Source of the DNA: Kosmotogaceae bacterium UBA1373
Lineage (GTDB): Bacteria; Thermotogota; Thermotogae; Petrotogales; Kosmotogaceae
Direction: 5' to 3'
Assembly (NCBI GenBank): GCA_002305955.1
Contig: DBRH01000016.1
Span: forward strand, 1-5,402
Length of the DNA: 5,402 nucleotides
A program made the translations under genes and the position numbers. The notes beneath the pieces are model-generated. The model was not told where the DNA came from. It did no database searches and worked only from the letters and a program-made list of their open reading frames with translations. Within the stretch, counting starts at the first letter, position 1. The number at the start of each line of letters is the position of its first letter. Shown here in pieces: positions 1 to 4,937 of the stretch.

Positions 1-3
1 GAC

Positions 4-75
4 TCACCCATAGCCAGGCAATTTGCGGTTGCCGGTAGAGACTCGCGGGCCATATTCCCGCGATTATACAGGTGA
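4..75 (-). ncRNA. Guanine-class purine riboswitch aptamer, second (3') copy
   Basis: This is the second complete aptamer on the minus strand, 53 nt downstream of the first. P1 is UCACCUGUA (75-67) with UAUGGGUGA (12-4), 9 bp with two G-U pairs. P2 is a fully Watson-Crick GCGGG/CCCGC stem around the same AAUAUGG loop. L3 is CCGCAAA instead of CCGUAAA, a change at a position that is not part of the L2-L3 pairing. The specificity residue is again C (complement of 13), so guanine/hypoxanthine is the predicted ligand. The same extra U in P3 is shared with the first copy. The expression platform of this aptamer and the gene it controls lie left of position 1, so whether it ends transcription or blocks translation cannot be seen here. 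Confidence 0.92.
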
Positions 76-110
76 AAAACAAAAACAAGAGCCATAGGCG
101 ACTCTCGTTT
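75..110 (-). terminator. Intrinsic terminator between the two aptamers
   Basis: Minus strand: AAACGAGAGUC (110-100) pairs with GGCUCUUGUUU (93-83) across a six-base GCCUAU loop. This gives an 11-bp stem with two G-U pairs and a U-rich 3' side, and the tail continues as U5-G-U5 (85-75). The T tract runs directly into P1 of the second aptamer, so transcripts that stop here contain only aptamer one. This is the expression platform of the first aptamer. Stem plus uninterrupted U tract make the call secure by eye; a folding energy was not computed. Confidence 0.88.
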
Positions 111-130
111 GGTTATAAAAACGAAAAGTC
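100..130 (-). promoter_or_regulatory. Antiterminator helix competing with P1 and terminator
   Basis: On the minus strand GACUUUUCGUUU (130-119) can pair with AAACGAGAGUC (110-100), the 5' arm of the terminator, over 11 bp with one bulged U. The GA at 130-129 is also the last two bases of P1 of the first aptamer. Ligand-stabilised P1 would therefore break the antiterminator and release the terminator arm, the standard OFF-switch logic of guanine riboswitches. The pairing is seen in the sequence; the switching direction is inferred. Confidence 0.72.
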
Positions 131-200
131 ACCTGTAGCCAGGCAATTTACGGTTGCCGGTAGAGACTCGCAGGCCATATTCCCACGATTATACAGGCGA
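129..200 (-). ncRNA. Guanine-class purine riboswitch aptamer, first (5') copy
   Basis: Read on the minus strand, this is a complete purine-riboswitch aptamer. P1 pairs UCGCCUGUA (200-192) with UACAGGUGA (137-129), 9 bp with one G-U. J1/2 carries the conserved UAUAAUC. P2 (186-182 with 174-170) closes an AAUAUGG loop, J2/3 is close to the consensus UUUCUA, and P3 closes a CCGUAAA loop. The GG of L2 and CC of L3 that form the known loop-loop contact are both present. The J3/1 residue equivalent to C74 of the xpt aptamer is C (complement of 138), which in this family selects guanine/hypoxanthine over adenine. P3 has one extra U (complement of 141) in its 3' strand, probably bulged. It is followed by a terminator, so it is most likely an OFF switch. 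The controlled gene is off the left edge. Confidence 0.93.
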
Positions 201-231
201 TGCTTTATTCAGTTTTCCTACTCTGAAATAC

Positions 232-268
232 TATCATAAAACGAGTAACAGGGAGTTTTTCTATGATA
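232..268. repeat. AT-rich imperfect inverted repeat between genes
   Basis: TATCATA at 232-238 and TATGATA at 262-268 are inverted copies. An inner AAAAC (238-242) can pair with GTTTT (255-259). The hairpin sits between the stop of the Gly-Gly repeat gene and the riboswitch leader. It is AT-rich and has no clean U tract, so it is at best a weak terminator. The rest of 201-289 should contain the riboswitch promoter. A TATGAT (minus strand, 238-233) is a possible -10, but I see no convincing -35 partner. Confidence 0.35.
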
Positions 269-289
269 ATTTTCTCTGAACACTTCCTA

Positions 290-1066
290 TCAGAAGAGAA
301 GCCTTATAATCCACTCAAATAGCCCGCTGATCCCCTCGGTTTTCGAAGTGATGAAGCCCACTATCTGGTGAGCCGTGGCCGGCAGCCTCAGAAGGTAATC
401 TCCAAGGCCTTTCTGGTAATAGACGGCGATTATCCCCCTTGCCTCGCCGCCTATGGCCACTCTGGCCGAAGCGAAACCACCGAGCGCATAGTTCTTCGCC
501 AGTGCCGCTCCGCCTATGGCTATGTCGTAAGCGATCGCCAGGCCGCCGACGGCCATGTAAAGCGCTACGGCCAATCCACCGAAGGCTACCCAGAGGCTCG
601 CCGAAACTCCGCCCAGCGATAGAGAGAGTGCCAGCGAAATACCACCTAGCGATATTACACCCAGCGAGATGCCGCCGAGCGAGATAACACCCACCGCGAC
701 ACTCCCGATGGCTATTATCCCTTTCGCCAGGCCGAGCGGCCTTGTGTTGATATGAACCAGCGGGATTCCCATGACAGTGGTTTTTGAGGTGTACTCGTAG
801 CCGTAGGAACGACCTGTGGTCCTTCCGCCACCTCCACCTATATACCTGGCCTTAGGGTAGATGGTCCGCATCTCGTCCAGGTATTCCCTGGCAAAGACGG
901 ATGGATCGCCCAGAACTTCGTAAGGGTCGTTTCGTCCACTGTCGAAGACTCTGTCCCTGACCATTGATAGAACCTCTCTCTCCATCCTCTTCTTAGTTTC
1001 TCGATCGGCCAGGATCCTCATCATAACGGCCCGACCGTACGCCTTTATCTTCTTCTCATCGATCAT
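290..1066 (-). CDS. HAAS-like N-terminus plus Gly-Gly repeat protein
   Basis: Predicted protein of 258 residues. Residues 1-70 are charged and helical and end in DPYEVLGDPSVFAREYL (about 48-63), which resembles the C-terminal part of HAAS-type domains found in small bacterial membrane and signalling proteins. A glycine stretch at 77-81 leads to a YEYTSKTTVMGIPLVHI motif (about 90-106). Residues about 115-212 are hydrophobic, with Gly-Gly pairs at 131, 141, 152, 163, 174, 185, 196 and 206, that is every 10-11 residues. I recall the combination of this motif and the Gly-Gly repeats from uncharacterised bacterial membrane proteins; no function is established. The repeat could form a membrane-embedded or solenoid-like stack. 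The start at 1066 is preferred over an in-frame ATG at 1096 because GGAGG lies 9 nt upstream of it and an extended -10 just upstream of 1096 would leave the longer form almost leaderless. It lies downstream of the protease gene on the same strand. Confidence 0.85.
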   Translation of the reverse strand: MIDEKKIKAYGRAVMMRILADRETKKRMEREVLSMVRDRVFDSGRNDPYEVLGDPSVFAREYLDEMRTIYPKARYIGGGGGRTTGRSYGYEYTSKTTVMGIPLVHINTRPLGLAKGIIAIGSVAVGVISLGGISLGVISLGGISLALSLSLGGVSASLWVAFGGLAVALYMAVGGLAIAYDIAIGGAALAKNYALGGFASARVAIGGEARGIIAVYYQKGLGDYLLRLPATAHQIVGFITSKTEGISGLFEWIIRLLF

Positions 1067-1075
1067 TTCGATTCG

Positions 1076-1080
1076 CCTCC
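1076..1080 (-). promoter_or_regulatory. Ribosome binding site deciding the start at 1066
   Basis: Minus strand GGAGG, 9 nt before the ATG at 1066-1064. The alternative ATG at 1096 has only a weak purine-rich GAAGAGAA in front of it. This site makes the 258-residue form the likely product. Confidence 0.75.
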
Positions 1081-1108
1081 AGACTGCAAAAACCATTTCT
1101 CTTCAGCA

Positions 1109-1117
1109 ATTATAGCA
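1109..1117 (-). promoter_or_regulatory. Extended -10 promoter for the Gly-Gly repeat gene
   Basis: Minus strand TGCTATAAT is a perfect extended -10 (TG-n-TATAAT). No good -35 hexamer is visible at normal spacing, which is tolerable for extended -10 promoters. Transcription would begin near 1102-1100, about 35 nt before the ATG at 1066. The element lies in the 68-nt gap after the protease stop codon, so the second gene could be expressed on its own as well as by readthrough. Confidence 0.5.
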
Positions 1118-1134
1118 ATCCCGAACCAGAGGCA

Positions 1135-3582
1135 TCAGGGGGTGCCTTCTATACTGAAGTAGAAACCGAATTTGCCATTGTAGTAGCTGAAGCCGATTTT
1201 GGGATATAAATCGCCAAGGCCGATCGTGGTACCGGCGTTAGCAAAAAGATAAACCAGGGCACCATCAAACGCCAGATTCTTGCCGAGGACCTTCGCACCC
1301 AGCCCGACCTCCTTGAAGAAGAGAAGGGGACTCCAGCCGCGGTCTATCCTGAAGAGCACCTGTGCCGCTCCCGCATACCAGTAAAATTCTTCGTCGAAGC
1401 CCACCCCTATCTCCACCAGCGTTCCAAGGGTCGGAACGAATAGAGCGTCGAGCGACAGAATCAATCCTATCTTCCCTGCCGTTAGCCTCAATCCAGGATT
1501 AAGCGTCAGGTTGAAGATATTTCCTCCCAGAGAAAGCGGCACTTTCATGGACAGATTGCCAGAAGTGTCTATCTGCAGAGTCGCCGAAGAACGGAACCTC
1601 GTAGAGGGGTTGATCGGCATCTGGAACAGCTCGGCCGATATCCCGGCGCTACCCAAAGGAAGGTCGGTCTTCCCGAGATTGAGATCGAGAGCGAGATCTA
1701 TACCGCCTATTATTCTTCCGCTGTATTGAACAGTCAGGGAAGGCTTTAACGTTCCTAAATTGAACGAAGGATTCACGGTGAGCGTGTGCTCTCCGTCGAG
1801 CGACATATTCAAGAACAAAAAGCCCAGTGAAAAGTCCTTACCGTCGTACTCGATTAGGGGTGCCCGCAGGATAGGGTTCACAAAGTGAAGGAAGGCCTTT
1901 TTAAGGTAATCTCCACTTTCGTACTCCGATTCGGCCGGCTCGAAGCTGTCGCTCTCCACCTCTTTAACTTCATAAGGAACGGCCGAGTAATCGAACCGGT
2001 AAATGGACATACCCTTCGCCAGGCGTGACTGTCCGAAACCGTATATATAGTCCTCAGATAGAACGGCCTTCTCGAGGTTGGCCCCCTCGGTGAGTCTGTA
2101 GATTTCCCCGGTGGAAAGATCCACTGCGAAGGCGTCCATATAACCCGCCTCGTAAGCGGCCGTATAAACTACCAGTCCATTACGGACATCGATCCCCCGG
2201 CCCTTCATGTAAGGATCGTCGAGGATTATCTTGAGCTCTCCCTCGCCGAAAAAGCCTATCGCTCCGTTGGTACCGTTTCTGGAGAGGAGCATGACGTAAC
2301 TGCCATCTTCCGTGACGATCATATCCCTGACCAGCCAGGGGAGTCTCAGAACTTCCATTTTATCGAAGTAGACTGTCGATACGCCTTCTTTTTTGTTGTA
2401 AACGGCCGTTACCAGCTTCCCGTCGAAGACATCGAAGGCCGACATCTCGCCTTTATCGAGGAGTCTGACGTTGATCGAGGAACGCTGCTGCCATATCTCC
2501 CGCGATACACGGCCTCTCTCAGCGACGGAAGTCATGAGATATGTGCTTCCGTCTTTCCATTTGAGCGAGGTAGCCCCGAAATCGGAGAGTCTTCTATCGA
2601 AACCACTGTCGGTTATCTCTCCAAGACCGCGATCGTAAGCTCCAACCCATGCGCTGACCTCTCCGTTGCGTATGTAAGAGAAGACCACGCCCTCTCCCGT
2701 GCCTGCCATGTCCATGATCTGCCCGTTCTCGATGGTTTTGATTTCGGTCAGAGTCGCGTAGGCAGTGGATCTCAAAGCCACTTCTTTCTCCCAGTCACTG
2801 TATAGATCATCAAGAGTGGCGCCGAAGGCGTTTTTAGCCGAGGTGATCGTACCGATCACAGGCAACAGCCTGCCCGCTCTCTCACGATGAAAATCTTTGA
2901 CGGCGTCTATTCCGAAGCGTCGGACGAGATAATCGTAAAAGGCCGCCATATAGTTGTAGTAAAGGGCGCCGCTCCGGTAGTCCTCCCTTGAAACGGTGAG
3001 AGCATATGCCAGATCAGGAAATACGCCGGCCACATAGTTCTGGTAGGCCAGTTCTCTTCCCCAGAGAGGGTTGTTCAATCTTCCCTCTGAAAGATAACTG
3101 GTCGATTCTGCGAAGACGGTCACACCCTCAATGAAGGGCGAGAGATTCTGAGGCGACAATAGCTCCGTTCCCAGAAGGATTCTAGAGATAAAGGCCGGTA
3201 TGCCCGTAGTATAGGTCAGATGGACGATGTGCGTGAATTCGTGGATCAGCAACTGCCTGTAAAAGTTGGAAACGTTCAGCCTGTTTGACAATGCGGCATC
3301 CGATGGCCAGAGATATATATGGATCGTCTTGTGGTTGAAAGGAAGCGCAACGCCGTTCGTATCGGTGCCTTTGTCAAGGAGTACGATGTTGATTCTCCCG
3401 GGATCGTTCCCGATGAGATCTATGGCCTTCTGCCTTATAGATTCGAAAGTGTTGCCTATATAGACAGCCAGATCTTCGTAGTCCCCGGGGTAGTAAACGT
3501 CGGCGTTTGGAAAGACGAGCACATTTCTGGCCAAAACAAGAACGGGCAATATGAACAGAAGTAAAATAAAAAGCTTTTTCAT
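1135..3582 (-). CDS. Secreted HExxH metalloprotease, propeller and barrel-like C-terminus
   Basis: Predicted protein of 815 residues. Residues 1-18 are a signal peptide (MKK, then a hydrophobic stretch, likely cleaved after VLA). Residues about 19-275 form a gluzincin-like peptidase domain: HEFTH at 114-118 gives two zinc-ligand histidines and the catalytic E115, and E152 in FIEG, 34 residues after the second histidine, fits the third ligand, as in peptidase MA-like families. Residues about 280-535 are a run of short beta strands with repeated DG and NG turns, read as a TolB/WD-like propeller. An acidic linker (about 536-558) follows. Residues about 575-815 alternate polar and hydrophobic residues with frequent Gly-Asn and Gly-Lys turns and end in KFGFYFSIEGTP, resembling an outer-membrane beta barrel. 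The N-terminus resembles surface peptidases with a propeller; the barrel is inferred. AGGAGG lies 11 nt before the ATG. It is likely exported to the outer envelope; substrate unknown. Confidence 0.85.
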   Translation of the reverse strand: MKKLFILLLFILPVLVLARNVLVFPNADVYYPGDYEDLAVYIGNTFESIRQKAIDLIGNDPGRINIVLLDKGTDTNGVALPFNHKTIHIYLWPSDAALSNRLNVSNFYRQLLIHEFTHIVHLTYTTGIPAFISRILLGTELLSPQNLSPFIEGVTVFAESTSYLSEGRLNNPLWGRELAYQNYVAGVFPDLAYALTVSREDYRSGALYYNYMAAFYDYLVRRFGIDAVKDFHRERAGRLLPVIGTITSAKNAFGATLDDLYSDWEKEVALRSTAYATLTEIKTIENGQIMDMAGTGEGVVFSYIRNGEVSAWVGAYDRGLGEITDSGFDRRLSDFGATSLKWKDGSTYLMTSVAERGRVSREIWQQRSSINVRLLDKGEMSAFDVFDGKLVTAVYNKKEGVSTVYFDKMEVLRLPWLVRDMIVTEDGSYVMLLSRNGTNGAIGFFGEGELKIILDDPYMKGRGIDVRNGLVVYTAAYEAGYMDAFAVDLSTGEIYRLTEGANLEKAVLSEDYIYGFGQSRLAKGMSIYRFDYSAVPYEVKEVESDSFEPAESEYESGDYLKKAFLHFVNPILRAPLIEYDGKDFSLGFLFLNMSLDGEHTLTVNPSFNLGTLKPSLTVQYSGRIIGGIDLALDLNLGKTDLPLGSAGISAELFQMPINPSTRFRSSATLQIDTSGNLSMKVPLSLGGNIFNLTLNPGLRLTAGKIGLILSLDALFVPTLGTLVEIGVGFDEEFYWYAGAAQVLFRIDRGWSPLLFFKEVGLGAKVLGKNLAFDGALVYLFANAGTTIGLGDLYPKIGFSYYNGKFGFYFSIEGTP

Positions 3583-3589
3583 GATACCC

Positions 3590-3832
3590 TCACCCTCCTG
3601 CCGAAAAGATTTCGGTCGTCCTGTGGATGTTCGATCCTTTGAAATCGTCCCGGGCTTTTTCCAGTTCCCTTACGACTCCTCTCAGATCGATCATCCGGTC
3701 GGTCAGCCGCTGCGATAGAATACCCTCGGGCAGAACCCGGGCACCGGGGATTGATTTTTCAGAAACCTCGAAGAATTTCCGGAGGACCCCGTACCAGCGT
3801 TGTTCACCGGAAAATAACCTAAAGACGAGGGG
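3590..3832 (-). CDS. Small open frame ahead of the protease, start unclear
   Basis: An 80-codon frame opens after a TAA at 3835-3833 and ends with TGA at 3592-3590, only 7 nt before the protease ATG, a spacing typical of an operon. Its translation looks protein-like: an aromatic and basic stretch (RWYGVLRKFFEVSEK), then an amphipathic helical segment rich in Arg, Glu and Asp (MIDLRGVVRELEKARDDFKG) and a short tail ending in FSAGG. No ATG, GTG or TTG lies in the first half. The first ATG (3694-3692) would give only 34 residues and has no good ribosome binding site. It may be a small gene with a non-standard start, a gene whose 5' end was lost or frameshifted, or chance. I do not recognise the family. 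Confidence 0.35.
   Translation of the reverse strand, partial: PLVFRLFSGEQRWYGVLRKFFEVSEKSIPGARVLPEGILSQRLTDRMIDLRGVVRELEKARDDFKGSNIHRTTEIFSAGG
3594..3599 (-). promoter_or_regulatory. Ribosome binding site of the protease gene
   Basis: Minus strand AGGAGG followed by GTGAGGG, 11 nt before the ATG at 3582. It overlaps the last codons and TGA (3592-3590) of the upstream open frame. Just 5' of it, CCGAAA-UCU-UUUCGG (3615-3601) can form a 6-bp hairpin without a U tract, so it is not a terminator but could affect access to this site. Confidence 0.65.
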
Positions 3833-3864
3833 TTAATGTGATCTGGCCTGCCCGTTTCGAGTAT

Positions 3865-3873
3865 ATTCTAACA
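3865..3873 (-). promoter_or_regulatory. Candidate leftward promoter for the protease operon
   Basis: Minus strand TGTTAGAAT fits an extended -10 (TG-n-TAnAAT). No convincing -35 is seen at 16-18 bp. Transcription would start near 3858, ahead of the small open frame and the protease gene. A TATACT overlaps it two bases downstream. Confidence 0.4.
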
Positions 3874-3891
3874 TTGTTTTCAACCCTTCCG

Positions 3892-3920
3892 TTCCAAAAG
3901 ACATTTTCCTATTGCATAAT
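3892..3920 (+). promoter_or_regulatory. Candidate promoter for the aminotransferase gene
   Basis: TTCCAA (3892-3897) as a weak -35, a 17-bp spacer and CATAAT (3915-3920) as -10. The start site would be near 3927, giving a leader of about 37 nt before the ATG at 3964. It faces away from the leftward candidate at 3865-3873; the two -10 boxes are about 45 bp apart, so a regulator bound here could affect both directions. Confidence 0.45.
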
Positions 3921-3950
3921 AGACTTTAAGGAGAAACTGATTTCACTTTC

Positions 3951-3955
3951 GGAGG
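3951..3955 (+). promoter_or_regulatory. Ribosome binding site deciding the aminotransferase start
   Basis: GGAGG followed by 8 nt and the ATG at 3964. The frame is open back to 3838 but the added residues are unlike the family and would begin upstream of the likely promoter, so 3964 is the start. Confidence 0.88.
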
Positions 3956-3963
3956 TTAATATT

Positions 3964-4815
3964 ATGTGGGCATTTCTGGACGGGGAGTTCGTCGAAGAAA
4001 AAGATAGGCATATCAAGCTGGAGAACAGGGGTTTGACCTTCGCCGACGGTCTCTTCGAAGTGATAAGGACCATCGAAAACAAGATCCTCTTCTTTGAAGA
4101 TCATTTTTCGAGGATGCAAAAGAGCGCCGCTCACTTCGATATCACTCTCCCTTACGGCAGCGGCTACGTCAAAAACGCCGCTCTCGAACTTATAAAGAAG
4201 AACGGGATTGAGGACGGAGAGCTGTACCTGGAACTCACACGCGGCACCGATCTTCACAGAGAACACAGATTTCCCCCTAAGAGAACACCTTCCACTTTCT
4301 TCATGCTGGCACTACCCCTGAGGCACATAGACAGAGAGAGCTGGAAGAAGGGCGTTAAGCTGCTGACATACCCGGACCTGAGACACAGACTCTGCGAGCA
4401 CAAGACGATAAACCTTTTGCCGAACGTCCTGGCCAAGAACTACGCCTATTCGAACGGTGGGTACGAAGCCCTCATGTATAGAGAAGAGGGTAGCTACAGA
4501 TATGTTACCGAAGGCGGGAGCTCCAACTATTTCATGGTGAAGGACGGAGTCATTCACACGCCGGAGATAGACAACATACTACCGGGGATAACGAGGGGAA
4601 AGGTCGCGAAGATGATTTGCGAGCTCGGCTACGAACTGCACGAAAGAAGGGTAGGGGTAGAGGAGTTTCTCGCCGCCGACGAGGTCTTCCTGGTCAGCAC
4701 GGTCTCACGCGTCATGCCCGTGCATTCCATAGATGATTTTCACTTCAATGCACCGGGCGCCGTTACTTTGAAAGTTCAAGAAGCTTATGAGAAGATTTTC
4801 TTCTCGTTTTTATGA
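3964..4815 (+). CDS. dat: D-amino acid aminotransferase, PLP fold-type IV
   Basis: Predicted cytoplasmic enzyme of 283 residues, the normal length for the family. D-amino acid aminotransferase (EC 2.6.1.21) moves the amino group between D-alanine or D-glutamate and 2-oxo acids, feeding peptidoglycan synthesis. Seen: FADGLFEVIR (26-35); LTRGT followed by REHRFP (99-104), whose R99 and H101 match R98 and H100, the carboxylate-binding pair of the Bacillus enzyme; HKTINLLPN with the PLP lysine K147; VTEGGSSNYF (181-190) with E183 facing the PLP pyridine nitrogen; GITRG (208-212) in the phosphate-binding loop; and DEVFLVSTVSRVMPV near the C-terminus. Residue 31 is Phe where the Bacillus enzyme has Tyr31. 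The RxH motif favours this over branched-chain aminotransferase or aminodeoxychorismate lyase, but those related class IV activities cannot be excluded by eye. It is read from its own promoter, divergent from the protease gene. Confidence 0.85.
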   Translation: MWAFLDGEFVEEKDRHIKLENRGLTFADGLFEVIRTIENKILFFEDHFSRMQKSAAHFDITLPYGSGYVKNAALELIKKNGIEDGELYLELTRGTDLHREHRFPPKRTPSTFFMLALPLRHIDRESWKKGVKLLTYPDLRHRLCEHKTINLLPNVLAKNYAYSNGGYEALMYREEGSYRYVTEGGSSNYFMVKDGVIHTPEIDNILPGITRGKVAKMICELGYELHERRVGVEEFLAADEVFLVSTVSRVMPVHSIDDFHFNAPGAVTLKVQEAYEKIFFSFL

Positions 4816-4882
4816 TCGGGGGAGTTTGGTAAAATGTACTTGTCGGTTGGCTTTATCTTCCCGATCTGAAGCCGTTCTGATA

Positions 4883-4900
4883 TATAATAGTATCTATAAT
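4883..4900 (+). promoter_or_regulatory. Tandem -10 boxes before the SLH-like gene
   Basis: TATAAT at 4883-4888 and again at 4895-4900, 12 bp apart. The second would start transcription near 4907, about 31 nt before the ATG at 4938. Neither has a recognisable -35 at 16-18 bp. An extended -10 match TGGTAAAAT (4827-4835) lies farther up. I see no intrinsic terminator after the aminotransferase stop, so readthrough into this gene is also possible. Confidence 0.5.
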
Positions 4901-4923
4901 TGTAGTACCACATCATCTTTCTT

Positions 4924-4930
4924 GGAGGTG
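4924..4930 (+). promoter_or_regulatory. Ribosome binding site of the SLH-like gene
   Basis: GGAGGTG, 7 nt before the ATG at 4938. It fixes the start of the partial gene at the right edge. Confidence 0.85.
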
Positions 4931-4937
4931 TTTCATA

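Larger units (their letters stand above)
4..200. repeat. Direct repeat: 72-nt aptamer duplicated
   Basis: Positions 4-75 and 129-200 align without gaps, with 66 of 72 bases identical; within 11-75 versus 136-200 only four transitions separate them. The linker between them (76-128) holds the terminator. The identity, including the shared unusual P3 bulge, points to duplication of one aptamer rather than independent recruitment, or to later gene conversion. Confidence 0.95.

Noticed and set aside
4..200. Two-copy repeat as a short CRISPR array or insertion-sequence ends
   Set aside because: The 72-nt units are direct repeats that fold into the full purine aptamer with all conserved loops; there are only two and the spacer is a terminator.
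368..687. Two plus-strand open frames inside the Gly-Gly repeat gene
   Set aside because: They are antisense to a well-supported gene, have Arg/Pro-rich low-quality translations and no ribosome binding site; they come from the GC-rich codon pattern of the real gene.
3601..3615. CCGAAA-TTTCGG hairpin as a terminator upstream of the protease
   Set aside because: Short 6-bp stem with no following U tract on either strand.
3838..3963. Longer N-terminus of the aminotransferase starting at 3838
   Set aside because: The extra 42 residues do not resemble the family, contain the likely promoter, and the internal ATG at 3964 has a strong ribosome binding site.
4815..4865. ATCGGG...CCCGAT inverted repeat as the aminotransferase terminator
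   Set aside because: The arms are 39 nt apart and no T run follows.
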